Positions 1 through 9,330 of a DNA stretch of 64,000 bases are shown piece after piece; positions within the stretch are counted from its first letter, which is position 1, and each line of letters opens with the position of its first letter. The notes below the pieces were generated by a model, which worked only from the letters and a program-made list of their open reading frames with translations, ran no database searches and was not told the DNA's origin. The stretch covers positions 1-64,000 of the forward strand of contig JAKQNR010000025.1 of the NCBI GenBank assembly GCA_029565685.1, written 5' to 3'. Origin of the DNA: a bacterium (lineage in GTDB: Bacteria > Zhuqueibacterota > Zhuqueibacteria > Residuimicrobiales > Residuimicrobiaceae). The position numbers were made by a program, and so were the translations under genes.

Positions 1-468
1 TCTCTCTATGAAGGGGGCGTTCGCGTGCCGCTGATCTTTCATTGGCCCGGCGTCATTCGAGCAGGAGGTCTTTGCGATGAACCGGTCAGTTCGATTGATT
101 TCTATCGAACCCTGCTGGACATCAGCCGGCCGGCCGACCACCCCTCGCCCTCGGTTCAAGTGGACGGCCTCACCCTTTTGCCTTTGTTGAAAAACCCAAG
201 CGCCGGTCTTTTACGAGAGGCCCTTTTCTGGCATTTCCCCCATTATTATCCGACTACAACGCCGGTGAGCTCCATTCGTCAGGCCAATTACAAACTGCTG
301 CACTATCTCGAGGAGGACCGTTTGGAGCTGTATGATCTGCTCTCCGACCCTGCAGAGCAGTACGATTTGGCCGGTCGCATGCCCGACAAAGCCCATGGCT
401 TGAAACAGCGGCTGGATGATTGGCGCAGGGAGGTGAAGGCACAGATGCCGATGAGAAACAATCCTTGA
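1..468 (+). CDS. Sulfatase, C-terminal part (5' end outside window)
   Basis: The reading frame is open from base 1 and ends at TGA 466-468. It begins with SLYEGGVRVPLIFHWPG, which matches the YEGG-R-P segment common to the C-terminal half of type I (formylglycine) sulfatases. It is followed by the usual sequence of a death-date motif (SSIDFYRTLLDI), a DG..L.PLL segment, and a closing region on the regular pattern Y-KLL....LELYDL-SDPAEQYDLA. The catalytic CxPxR motif would lie upstream, so substrate cannot be judged. Family knowledge: such enzymes remove sulfate esters from glycans, usually outside the cytoplasm. Its position beside secreted glycosidases suggests a polysaccharide sulfatase (inference). 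Confidence 0.85.
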   Translation, partial: SLYEGGVRVPLIFHWPGVIRAGGLCDEPVSSIDFYRTLLDISRPADHPSPSVQVDGLTLLPLLKNPSAGLLREALFWHFPHYYPTTTPVSSIRQANYKLLHYLEEDRLELYDLLSDPAEQYDLAGRMPDKAHGLKQRLDDWRREVKAQMPMRNNP

Positions 469-540
469 GGCCTATTGGTTCTTGGTTTACGTTTCTGCGG
501 AGCGATCGGATGGTTGTACGCTGTTGCCCCGGCGAGATCG

Positions 541-2466
541 TTACCAAACCCGCAAACTCTGCTCTCCTTCAACCAGCTCCTCAAACGGTCCGACCCGCGG
601 CGATGTGGACGAGCGCCGCTTGGCGAAATAATCCCAGTCTATGATCAGATCGCTGCCGTCGGGGTTCTCAAAAGCCGCATCAGCCATCTTGGTCTTGCCG
701 AGAAGCCGGCTGGTCACCAGCTGCGTTTTTATCTCAAACGAGGGATCAGCGGTGAGGTGTAGATACACGGTCTCGCCCCGGTCCTCCAATCGAATGGCCG
801 GATTTAGGGTTCTGTTCTCCAGACTGTTCGTCTCCTGGCCGTAGGGTTGATAGCCGAGGAGGTACAGATTGGACGCCATGTTCACCGGCCACCGGGCGGT
901 TGCGTACTGCTGCAAGCTGAATCTGTATTTTAACAAATGAGGGGGCGTCTGCGTGTTGGGCGCGATCACTTTATTATCGCACGAGCTGTCCGGTGAAAAC
1001 AGGTTGTTGAAATACCGGTCATCGCCGTTGAGGATCGTTATCAGCCCGGCCACGTCGGTAGAGTGGGGGAAATGATAAGGGGTGAACCGGTTCGGTTCGG
1101 GGCGGATATAGATGCGGCCGGTGATGAGGTTGTGCACAAACGCGCCTCCCTGCGACATATTGAAAATGGCGCGCGGCGACAGCATGATGTTGTTGCACAC
1201 CAGATAGGGGCCGTGGTTCACCTCCAGGAACAGGTCCTCGCTGTAATTGTCATAGAGCAGATTCGCCAGAATCTGGGCGCCCTGCGCCATCCAGTCCATC
1301 CACAGTCCACGGCAGGTGTTGTGAATGCGGTTGTTGCGTATGACCACGTCGATGGCAGCATGGATCTTGATGCCGGCCAGTTCAGCGCCGCCGAACTGGC
1401 GTTTGCTCCAGATGTTATAGATATGGTTGCCGTATATTTGACTGAACACTGCACCCAGACTGCCGCAGAGCCCGGTCTGCTCGCAGTTGTAAATCGTGTT
1501 GTGCCGAACGATGTGCGAACCGATGTTCTCCCGATTCCATCCGGCTCTAAGCGCCTTGAAAATCGTCTCGTTATAATGCTGCGAGCCGTCTTTGCTCGGA
1601 TCCGCCAACCAGGCGTTCTGGCTGGTGCTGCGGTCTTTTCCCAGGGTGATGCCGGAGCACTTGCTGTCGCTGATGACGTTGTGCTCGATGATCCAGCCCT
1701 TGCTCCAATTCGTGCCGATCAATCCAGGCTGTTCCGCGGTCGGCGGCGCCCACTGTGTTGCCGCTTGGCTCATGTGAAATCCGCGAATAGTCAGGTAATG
1801 GATGCCGGTCTTTTCCGGATAAAAACAGCAGGGTCGCACTGTGATCTCCACCAGCTCTTTATTCGGCTGATGAGAGTGAAAATTGGCCCAGAGGGTGGTC
1901 TGCGCGTCGTCGCTCTCGCAGTACCAGACATAGGTGGAGCCTTCCTGGTCCTGGGCGTCCGCCAGCGGCGCCGGATTCATTACCTTGTCCAGCGATTCCA
2001 CCTCATACAGAGATTTGCCGTTTAAAAAGATCTCACCGGTGTGGTGGGGCCGACCATGATCGTAGAACCAGTCGCCGTAGATTAAATCTTTGTAAGGATT
2101 ATAGTCGCCGAAAAACGTATTGGCCAGAGTTTTTTTCCATACGCCGTTCTTCACCCTGGTCCATTTGACGATGACCTCCGAGCCTTTGATATGGACGATC
2201 TCGCCGGCTGCGGCTCGGTAGACGATGCGCCGGTCGTCGGATACTCCGCCCCGTAAGGGATTCACCCGTTCGCGATAGGTTCCGGCATGCACGGTGATGG
2301 TGTCGCCCGGCAGAGCTCGGATTGCCGCAGCTTGGATGGTTTTGAACGGCCTGGCCGGCGAGCCCTCGTTCGCGTCAGAACCCCTGACCGACACATGATA
2401 CTCTCCGGCTGCCAGTATTGTGCACAGCATCATCAGCAGCAGGTTTAGACCCACGATTCTGTTCAT
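541..2466 (-). CDS. Secreted right-handed parallel beta-helix protein
   Basis: About 641 residues. The ATG at 2466 is preferred: an AGAGG lies just upstream and a hydrophobic signal peptide follows directly (RIVGLNLLLMMLCTILAAG). The mature start, YHVSVRGSDANEGSPARPF followed by TIQAA...PGDTI.VHAGTYRE, is typical of DUF1565/pectate-lyase-like beta-helix proteins. Further on come repeated N-x-I/N-x-L coils such as IIEHNVISDSKCSGI and IRNNRIHNTCRGL, as expected for parallel beta-helices. The fold suggests a polysaccharide lyase or glycoside hydrolase, but no catalytic residues can be assigned. Divergent from the GH2 gene at 2748; it has its own promoter at 2507-2535. Confidence 0.8.
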   Translation of the reverse strand: MNRIVGLNLLLMMLCTILAAGEYHVSVRGSDANEGSPARPFKTIQAAAIRALPGDTITVHAGTYRERVNPLRGGVSDDRRIVYRAAAGEIVHIKGSEVIVKWTRVKNGVWKKTLANTFFGDYNPYKDLIYGDWFYDHGRPHHTGEIFLNGKSLYEVESLDKVMNPAPLADAQDQEGSTYVWYCESDDAQTTLWANFHSHQPNKELVEITVRPCCFYPEKTGIHYLTIRGFHMSQAATQWAPPTAEQPGLIGTNWSKGWIIEHNVISDSKCSGITLGKDRSTSQNAWLADPSKDGSQHYNETIFKALRAGWNRENIGSHIVRHNTIYNCEQTGLCGSLGAVFSQIYGNHIYNIWSKRQFGGAELAGIKIHAAIDVVIRNNRIHNTCRGLWMDWMAQGAQILANLLYDNYSEDLFLEVNHGPYLVCNNIMLSPRAIFNMSQGGAFVHNLITGRIYIRPEPNRFTPYHFPHSTDVAGLITILNGDDRYFNNLFSPDSSCDNKVIAPNTQTPPHLLKYRFSLQQYATARWPVNMASNLYLLGYQPYGQETNSLENRTLNPAIRLEDRGETVYLHLTADPSFEIKTQLVTSRLLGKTKMADAAFENPDGSDLIIDWDYFAKRRSSTSPRVGPFEELVEGEQSLRVW

Positions 2467-2506
2467 CGTTTTGCCTCTAGGGAAGGATGGGTGAGCGTTT
2501 TGTAAA

Positions 2507-2535
2507 AAAATAACAGTTAGGAAGCAGAATATCAA
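2507..2535 (-). promoter_or_regulatory. Sigma-70 type promoter for the beta-helix gene
   Basis: On the minus strand TTGATA (2535-2530) and TATTTT (2512-2507) are separated by 17 bp, giving a predicted start near 2500 and a leader of about 35 nt before the ATG at 2466. Read by eye only. Confidence 0.45.
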
Positions 2536-2747
2536 GTCAAATGATTTATGCTTGCTATTATTTTTCTGATTGTCTATTTTCCCTTTTAATTGAAAATGAA
2601 ATCTCCACTTGAGCCTTTGACGCTGCAATCGGGCGGTATCGGGGAATCCCTGTGCTTTTCATCCGCTGAATCAGCTGATTCCACTGATGACAGAGCTGAT
2701 GAAGAAATACGAATACCTGCAAGCAATCATTTTGGGGAAAGGTCGGC

Positions 2748-5700
2748 ATGAAAGGGTACAACAAGAACCTGAGTGTTTGTCTGCTGGCGTTGGGGATAGC
2801 TAACGCTGAACGGCCGTCGCCGGCGCAGCCGTTGCCGGCCGGGTATGAAGTCCGCTATTATTCCAAAGACCCGCGCGCCAACGGCGAAACCGATTTCAAA
2901 GGAGAGACCAGCACGCTGAACACCGGCCAGCGTCTCCAATTTCTCAAATACTATGCGGACCAGGTATCCGCCTTACATGGCGACAAAGGGCTTGATACTC
3001 GCGTGGTCCATGACCGGGAAGCGGATGATTTGTTGAAAAGCGTCAGGCCGCAGCCGCTTCCCTCGATCCGCAAAAGAGTGATCCTGGACCAATGGAAATG
3101 GACAAGTTCGAAAAAAGGAAAACATGAGGAGAGCCTTAGAAAGCTGGCCAAGTATAAAGGCGCCAGGGGTATAGCGATCGAGCAGGGGGCTCTGCACTTT
3201 CAGGGTGGCGCTGCGTGGAAGTGGGATCTGCCTGCCCAGACCTGGCGCTTTTCCCTGCAATGGAAAGCCCGCCTGTTGGAGAATACGGCCGCCGCCGAGT
3301 TCTCGTTGCTCGATCAGGGTAGGCGCAAGACTTTGGCAAAAACCGAAATGAATTCGCAGTCGTTTTCATACTATTCCAGGAATCAAAAAACGGCGGGGAA
3401 CGGTTGCACGCCTTATGCCTGGCAGCAAATCCGGTTCGAAGCGGATCTGGCCGGTCCCGGCGGCGCAGCGCATTACACGGTCTTGATCAACGGCGAACGA
3501 ATCGCGGACTATGTGGCGGCCCATGAAAAGGCCGTGCTCGTCGACGGCCTGGAAATAAAAACTCAGGGGACCATCGAAATCGACGATGTGTACGGCGTTG
3601 GTTATCATCAAACCGGCGATGCGGCGCAACCGTTTTATCCTAAAACCTTCATCGACGAGCGTTTTGATGTCGAACCCGCCACCGCCGGCTGGCAGGGGGA
3701 GTGGTATGACGACGGCTGCTGGTCGACGACCGATCTTCCCCATGCCGTGGGATCAGAACGATATGAAGGGGAGGATCTGCTTCTCAGAAAAACCGTCAAC
3801 ATCGACCGTTTGACAAGAGCCTATTTGTATATTGAAACACTGGATCCCGGCGGGGAAATATGGATCAACGGCAGAATGGCGGCGCTGATCAAGGACCGTT
3901 ACCCCATCCGCCTGGATGTCACCGCATATCTGAATCCTCATTCGGAAAATCTTTTTGCGATCAAAGTGAACGCTTTCCGTCTGAATCCGGAGCAGGGGAC
4001 GGTCTACTCGCATTCGTACCTGGATCTTAACTACGGTTGGTTTAGCGGCCGGGCGTTCCTCGATCTGGTCGGCGAGACCTTTGTGCCGGACGTTTTTTTT
4101 TACACCAAGTGCATTCAAGCGGGCCGGGCAATGGTTCATGCCACAGTCACTCTTGAACACAAGGGGACGCTGGGATTCAAAGGAAAAATCAGAATTAAGA
4201 TGAATGACTGGGAGAGCAACGGGCCGATTGAAGAAATTCCGACAGTGGAACTGCCAGTGCTGATCGGTCCGGGGATAAAGGAATTTTCCATGGACTGGAC
4301 GATGGAAAATCCAAAGCTGTGGTCGCCTGCCTCGCCATCCCTTTATCAGGTGCAGGTGGAGGTTGTAGACAGGGACGGCGTTGTCATCGACGACTATGTG
4401 CTGACAACCGGCATTCGAACCGTTTCACAGGAAGGGGGCGTCTTCCGTCTTAACGGCGAACCCGCCTTGCTGAACGGTGCGCAGATTTTCGGCTTTCGCG
4501 GCCCGATTGAAAACATGGCGACCTGGCTGCGCTGTCCTCCGGATCGTTGGGTCGCTGAAGAAATGCTGATGATCCGAAGAATGAACGGCAACATGCTCCG
4601 AATGCATGTGCATGGATGGAAAGATTACGCCGTGGGCGTGAATGACGAGCGTTACTGCGAATTGGCCGATCAGATGGGCATGATGCTGATCTGGTGTACG
4701 CCGGCGTGGCGGCGGGAAGGGGACTGGGGGCAGATCGATTTTGCCGGCTATCACAAATACATGCAGCAGGTCCGGAACCACCCGAGCATTGTCATGTGGG
4801 AGGTTTCGAACCATCCCAACACCTTTAAGAAACATGAGAGCTATGAGAGCGACCTGTTTTGTGAGGCGTCCTACGAGGCCGTTCATCCTTATGATCCCAG
4901 CCGGTTGATATCCTTCACCTCGCATATCGGCCATCTTCATTACGGGAACGACGAGGGAACCATCGACCAGAGCGGCGGCCGGCTTGCAGCGGCCAGGACC
5001 GCCGTCGCCGATGTAAACAACCAGGATGCCCTGACCGGCTATGGCACGCTGAAGACCTTTGCCGGCGATAGTCTGGTCCCGGCCAAAGCCTGGACCGCGC
5101 CCATGGTCACCCGGGGAAATCAGGATGCCGCGACCGGTTATGGGGCGGAATGGAGTCAGCTGCGCCTGTGGCCCGGGGCTTATCGACAGAATTTTCTCGA
5201 CAGCAAAGAAAGGGCCTATTTCAATTTTGAGCACCAGGAGTCCATCGGCCAGCCCAATTGGAATCTATGCAAAGGAAAACCCTGGCATCATCTGCAGTCC
5301 TATGAATGGGGGTATGACGAGGGAAGCATCGGCCGCAAGCTCTCGGTGGAGGAGTGGAGGGAGAGCCAGGCTTGGCAGGCTTTTTCCGCCTATGAGGCGA
5401 TCAAGAAAATGAGAAAGCTGGACTATGACGGTTTTTCCTGGTGCTGTCTTCATGACGGCGCCAACGCCGTAACTTACAAAAAACCGCTGATCGATTTTCA
5501 GGGCCACGCCAAACTGGCTTTTCATATTCACAAGACGGTGTTCAATCCGGTGCTGGCGGGCAGCAACGATGTGGATGCGGTCTATGGCCCGGATGATAGG
5601 ATCACTCCCATGATCCTGAATTTGGGGGCGGAAAAAAGAGTGAGCGTGGCCGTGGTGATCCGCGATCGGTTCAACGGTCGGGAAATCCAAAAGCGGGTTT

Positions 5701-5816
5701 ACCGGGATGTTATATTGCCGGCGGGAAGAACGGCAACGGAGCTGGCGCCTTTCAAACCCGCCTTGGATCAGGAAGGATTATATTGGATCGAATATCGGTT
5801 GGAACCGGTTCCATGA
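2748..5816 (+). CDS. Atypical GH2-family glycoside hydrolase, secreted
   Basis: 1022 residues with a short N-terminal hydrophobic stretch (LSVCLLALGIANA). The ATG follows GGGGAAAGGTCGGC. From about residue 300 it follows GH2 order: a sugar-binding jelly roll (AYLYIETLDPGGEIWINGR), an Ig-like domain (LWSPASPSLYQVQVEVVD), the FRLNGEPALLNGAQIFG entry into the TIM barrel, and RNHPSIVMWEVSNHPN. In GH2 the last motif normally ends in Asn-Glu, where Glu is the acid/base. Here residues 688-689 are Asn-His, so the usual acid/base is missing. A candidate nucleophile region is YFNFEHQES. The first 270 residues are an extra domain, probably carbohydrate binding. It may use a different residue or be a lyase- or binding-type relative. 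Confidence 0.8.
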   Translation: MKGYNKNLSVCLLALGIANAERPSPAQPLPAGYEVRYYSKDPRANGETDFKGETSTLNTGQRLQFLKYYADQVSALHGDKGLDTRVVHDREADDLLKSVRPQPLPSIRKRVILDQWKWTSSKKGKHEESLRKLAKYKGARGIAIEQGALHFQGGAAWKWDLPAQTWRFSLQWKARLLENTAAAEFSLLDQGRRKTLAKTEMNSQSFSYYSRNQKTAGNGCTPYAWQQIRFEADLAGPGGAAHYTVLINGERIADYVAAHEKAVLVDGLEIKTQGTIEIDDVYGVGYHQTGDAAQPFYPKTFIDERFDVEPATAGWQGEWYDDGCWSTTDLPHAVGSERYEGEDLLLRKTVNIDRLTRAYLYIETLDPGGEIWINGRMAALIKDRYPIRLDVTAYLNPHSENLFAIKVNAFRLNPEQGTVYSHSYLDLNYGWFSGRAFLDLVGETFVPDVFFYTKCIQAGRAMVHATVTLEHKGTLGFKGKIRIKMNDWESNGPIEEIPTVELPVLIGPGIKEFSMDWTMENPKLWSPASPSLYQVQVEVVDRDGVVIDDYVLTTGIRTVSQEGGVFRLNGEPALLNGAQIFGFRGPIENMATWLRCPPDRWVAEEMLMIRRMNGNMLRMHVHGWKDYAVGVNDERYCELADQMGMMLIWCTPAWRREGDWGQIDFAGYHKYMQQVRNHPSIVMWEVSNHPNTFKKHESYESDLFCEASYEAVHPYDPSRLISFTSHIGHLHYGNDEGTIDQSGGRLAAARTAVADVNNQDALTGYGTLKTFAGDSLVPAKAWTAPMVTRGNQDAATGYGAEWSQLRLWPGAYRQNFLDSKERAYFNFEHQESIGQPNWNLCKGKPWHHLQSYEWGYDEGSIGRKLSVEEWRESQAWQAFSAYEAIKKMRKLDYDGFSWCCLHDGANAVTYKKPLIDFQGHAKLAFHIHKTVFNPVLAGSNDVDAVYGPDDRITPMILNLGAEKRVSVAVVIRDRFNGREIQKRVYRDVILPAGRTATELAPFKPALDQEGLYWIEYRLEPVP

Positions 5817-5950
5817 ACCAGCATTGCGTCGATTCCGAGCCGGCTCTTTCGGTCGCGATGAAGGATTCGCCTGCTCAATCAGTGCCCCGGGGCATTTTTC
5901 AGCCTGCTAGAGGCTTGCAAAACCGGCCGGCCAATAAATCCATTTTTCCC

Positions 5951-5979
5951 TTGCATGTTCTCTTTGGTTAATGTATACT
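5951..5979 (+). promoter_or_regulatory. Sigma-70 type promoter for the FG-GAP protein gene
   Basis: TTGCAT (5951-5956) and TATACT (5974-5979) lie 17 bp apart. The predicted start is near 5986, about 50 nt before the ATG at 6035, and an AAGGAG ribosome site precedes that ATG. Confidence 0.5.
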
Positions 5980-6034
5980 CTTTTTATGGCACGGATCGAT
6001 CGTTACGCAGTGAGCGACTAAAAAGGAGCCAGAA

Positions 6035-7813
6035 ATGCGAATAGCGCGAGTAATCCTTTCCACGCTTGTGACTTGCGTGTTGTGCGCCTTCCAGGCGCAT
6101 GCTCAGGATATGCCCACTTTTGAACTGGTGGATAATCTGAACGTCGGATTGACTGTTGCTCCGTTTGAGAAATGGGGGATGGCCATTTCTGATATCGATC
6201 GCAACGGGTATCCGGATATTTTCTGCCTGCGCTGGAAGTCGCCTGGATTCAGTCGCGTCTATCTGAACCACGGCGGGGTTTTTACAGAGATCAGCGGCCA
6301 GACGCCCCTGGAGGCGCTGGAAAACCAGGAGCTCAACACCACCTCCGCGCTTTGGGTGGACTATGATAACGACGGTGATCGAGACCTGTCCATCGCCACC
6401 GAGAAATCGCTGCACCTCTTGCGCAATGACGACAATGTCTTTACCGAAGTGTCCGCCACAACCGGTTTTGTCGGACAAAAACCGCCCGGTCTGATCACCA
6501 AATGGATTTATCACATCGGCGGCTGGGCGGATTACGATCTGGACGGCGACCTGGATTGCGCCGTTACACAGGACAACAATAAAAAAATGTATCTGTTTCG
6601 AAACGATGGCGGTGTTTTTACCAACGTTTCCGCTCAAGCCCGACTCGATTCTTCCCGGCTGACGCAGGATTACCGGTTCAGCTGGTTCGATTTCGACTTG
6701 GACGGCGATCCGGATCTGATCGCCCGTCCGGTAGTGATGCGCAACGACGGCGGAATTTTCACCGATGTCACCGCGGAACTCGGCCTGAGCGGCGTCATCG
6801 AGATAAGCGACAGAGCGTTCATCGATTATGACAATGACGGGGATTTTGATTTTTTCAAGTCAGCCAACTCGGCCAGTTCCACCACTTCCAATCAACTTTT
6901 CGAAAATCAGGACAACCGCTTTGTCGAGGTTACAGCCGCGGTCGGACTGTCGGTGATCGCTATCGACTATTTCCATAGTATGGCCGCCGGAGATGTGGAT
7001 AACGACGGCGATATCGATATTTATCTCAACCGAGGCATCACAGGCAACGATCTATTGCTGATGAATGATCTCGATGGTTCAGGGCAGCGGGCCTTTGTGG
7101 ATGTGGCGGAATTTGTCGGCATTGTCATCAAGGAAAGCCGGAAAGGTGCGGCTCTTTTTGACTATGATCGTGACGGTTTCCTGGATATCTATATGCCGTC
7201 GGACGCGGTAAACCATCTCCTCTATCATAATCTGGCCAACAATGGCGCCCATTGGGTCGGGTTTATTCTCGAAGGCACGGCATCGAACCGGGATGCGGTC
7301 GGCAGTCTGGTTACGCTTTATACCAGTATTGGGCAACAAACACAATATACGACCTGTGGGGATGGATTTCTTCGTCAGGGAACCCCCTGGGTGCATTTCG
7401 GACTTGGCCTGGCCGCAGGCGTTGACTCGGTGGTTGTTCGTTGGCCGCTTGGTTTACGGCAGGTGATCACCGATGTAGCGATTGACCAATACCATACGAT
7501 AAAGGAGCCGGATCAGACCTTAGTTGATTCAGATCGCAAGCCCAGTCTCCCTGAGCAGTACCGGTTGGTTAATTACCCCAATCCCTTCAATCCCAGCACC
7601 ACCATCGCGTTCTCTTTGCCGCACACGGATCAGGTGTCTGTAGCTGTTTACACGCTGCGGGGAGAAAAAACCGCAGACCTGCTGAATGCGAGGCTAGCCG
7701 CAGGCCGGCATCAGGTGGCCTGGGATGCGCGGGATTGTCCCAGCGGAATCTATTTTATTGTTTTGCAGACCCAGGGCCTGCAGCGGATTTGCAAGGCCAT
7801 GTTGATGAAATAG
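6035..7813 (+). CDS. FG-GAP/VCBS repeat protein with ASPIC/UnbV domain and C-terminal sorting module
   Basis: 592 residues starting with a clear signal peptide (ILSTLVTCVLCAFQAHAQ) behind AAGGAG. At least seven calcium-binding-type loops are visible, including DIDRNGYPD, DYDNDGDRD, DYDLDGDLD, DFDLDGDPD, DYDNDGDFD, DVDNDGDID and DYDRDGFLD. These are the hallmark of FG-GAP/VCBS beta-propellers. Around residues 405-480 comes an ASPIC/UnbV-like segment (SNRDAVGSLVTLYT, then GDGFLRQGTPWVHFGLG). The last 80 residues (YPNPFNPSTTIAFSLP ... WDARDCPSGIYFIVLQT) form a FlgD-like module used by FCB bacteria for type IX-type secretion and surface anchoring. Probably an exported, surface-bound binding or adhesion protein; the ligand is unknown. 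Confidence 0.88.
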   Translation: MRIARVILSTLVTCVLCAFQAHAQDMPTFELVDNLNVGLTVAPFEKWGMAISDIDRNGYPDIFCLRWKSPGFSRVYLNHGGVFTEISGQTPLEALENQELNTTSALWVDYDNDGDRDLSIATEKSLHLLRNDDNVFTEVSATTGFVGQKPPGLITKWIYHIGGWADYDLDGDLDCAVTQDNNKKMYLFRNDGGVFTNVSAQARLDSSRLTQDYRFSWFDFDLDGDPDLIARPVVMRNDGGIFTDVTAELGLSGVIEISDRAFIDYDNDGDFDFFKSANSASSTTSNQLFENQDNRFVEVTAAVGLSVIAIDYFHSMAAGDVDNDGDIDIYLNRGITGNDLLLMNDLDGSGQRAFVDVAEFVGIVIKESRKGAALFDYDRDGFLDIYMPSDAVNHLLYHNLANNGAHWVGFILEGTASNRDAVGSLVTLYTSIGQQTQYTTCGDGFLRQGTPWVHFGLGLAAGVDSVVVRWPLGLRQVITDVAIDQYHTIKEPDQTLVDSDRKPSLPEQYRLVNYPNPFNPSTTIAFSLPHTDQVSVAVYTLRGEKTADLLNARLAAGRHQVAWDARDCPSGIYFIVLQTQGLQRICKAMLMK

Positions 7814-7926
7814 CCGGCTCACGGTTCACGCCCGGGCTTTTAACCTTTGTCGGCCGGGTGGATATAATTGAGCGCAGGAAATATTTTTTTGTTGCCGCTG
7901 ACAATCAGAGGAAAGGGCTTTAGTCC

Positions 7927-9177
7927 ATGAGCATCTCTCGGACCGCCGCCGTTTTACTCCTGCTTTTTCCCGCAACGAATTATGGTCAAATGACGGCAAA
8001 GGATTCGATCAAGGATGAGCCTCTGCGCATGGATCGGTATCCCGCTGTCACTCACCCCGTTTTTCGAGTGAATTATAAAAATCCCACGGCCGACAAGCCG
8101 CAATCCAAGCTCTGGTATGCCGGCGAGTCATGGTGGGCTTTGCTTCCCACCTCCACAGGCCCTTGCCTCTGGCAAAGAACGAAAGACGGATGGAAGGAGC
8201 ATGCCTATGCGGCGGAACAGCTGGCAGGGATATCGGGGCGAGCGGATGTATGGCCAGAGAAGAACCGGGTGTTGGCCGCGGCGGTCAAAGAATTAAAAGT
8301 CAACCGGTCGATATCCGTATTTCTACTTGATATGAAAAAGAGCGCGCGCGGAATATGCTGGCAGGCAAAGACCGTCGCAGAGCTCTATCCGCCCTGCCCG
8401 GATGAAACCATCGAGACAGCCACCATCATCAGGGATGGTAAAGGCAGATGGTGGGTGGCTGCCGTGGCCGGCACGACGGTTTACGTCTGGAGCTCTCCGG
8501 CCAATGGCAGGCGGTGGACTTGTACCGCTCTGGCCCAGGGAGTTCACCGGGATGACATATGCGTAGTGACTCCGCTGGCGGACGGAGAAATCGGAGTGCT
8601 CTGGTCCGACCAGGTGCGGGACGCCGTTCTCCTGCGCGTACATCGCGACAAAAATCCGTCGGAGCAATGGGATGCGGAACAGGTCATTGACCAGGGTCAC
8701 AGAACCGCGGATGATCATCTAAACACCGCCCTTTCTCCGGACGGCACCCTGTGGTTGGCCACCAAGAACAGCGTCGATCAAGTCGGCAAACCCCAGTTCG
8801 TCCTGCGCGTGCGATCACGGACAGGCCGGTGGACCAACATCCCCTATGTGATCAAAGGAGAGCGGCAGTGGCAGAGCCGTCCCATCGTGATGGCAACCCA
8901 GGATCCGGGCGTCGTTTTTTCAGCCTACGGAGGGAGCGAGCTGGCCCCACCCTTGCTTCGTCATCCTGTGATCGTCTGTTCGCTTATCGATACAACCCGG
9001 GCAGCGATCCTGAAAGAGCCCCATGTGGTCATCTCCCCGGACAGCGCCTGCAGTCAATCGGTGCAGAATGTGACCGGCCCGCGGCACGCCTTTCCCGCCA
9101 AGGCCCCCTGGATCATCCTGGCATCGGATTCCGAGGGCCGCGTCTATGAAGCCGATGTGAGCCGACTTGTCCAATGA
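7927..9177 (+). CDS. Secreted protein of unknown function, probable beta-propeller
   Basis: 416 residues with an N-terminal signal peptide (RTAAVLLLLFPATNYGQ). The rest is rich in short beta strands with repeated W-containing turns (GRWWVAAVAGTTVYVWSS, DGEIGVLWSDQ, DGTLWLAT), reminiscent of sialidase/BNR-type propellers. No Asp-box consensus or catalytic residues can be named. The gene follows the FG-GAP protein after 113 bp on the same strand and may share its transcript; a short hairpin with a T run follows at 9283. Function not recognised. Confidence 0.7.
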   Translation: MSISRTAAVLLLLFPATNYGQMTAKDSIKDEPLRMDRYPAVTHPVFRVNYKNPTADKPQSKLWYAGESWWALLPTSTGPCLWQRTKDGWKEHAYAAEQLAGISGRADVWPEKNRVLAAAVKELKVNRSISVFLLDMKKSARGICWQAKTVAELYPPCPDETIETATIIRDGKGRWWVAAVAGTTVYVWSSPANGRRWTCTALAQGVHRDDICVVTPLADGEIGVLWSDQVRDAVLLRVHRDKNPSEQWDAEQVIDQGHRTADDHLNTALSPDGTLWLATKNSVDQVGKPQFVLRVRSRTGRWTNIPYVIKGERQWQSRPIVMATQDPGVVFSAYGGSELAPPLLRHPVIVCSLIDTTRAAILKEPHVVISPDSACSQSVQNVTGPRHAFPAKAPWIILASDSEGRVYEADVSRLVQ

Positions 9178-9282
9178 TGTGAGTCCCAGCATGGCAATAA
9201 CAGCGCTGATTAAGTATTCCGTAACCATTTAATAGCATCGTTTTACTGGCGACCTAGGTGGTTACTGGATGTTTGAGGCTTG

Positions 9283-9301
9283 CCGCGTCGTGCGGTTTTT
9301 T
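9283..9301 (+). terminator. Small Rho-independent terminator candidate
   Basis: CCGC-GTCGT-GCGG followed immediately by TTTTTT, about 105 bp after the stop of the gene ending at 9177. The stem is only 4-5 bp, so support is moderate. Confidence 0.4.
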
Positions 9302-9330
9302 CTTCGCTTTATCTGCCGAGCGGTGACCGA

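Noticed and set aside
1063-2025. 320-codon frame antisense to the first beta-helix gene
   Set aside because: Same reasoning; low-complexity Val/Ala/Asp composition and no start signals.
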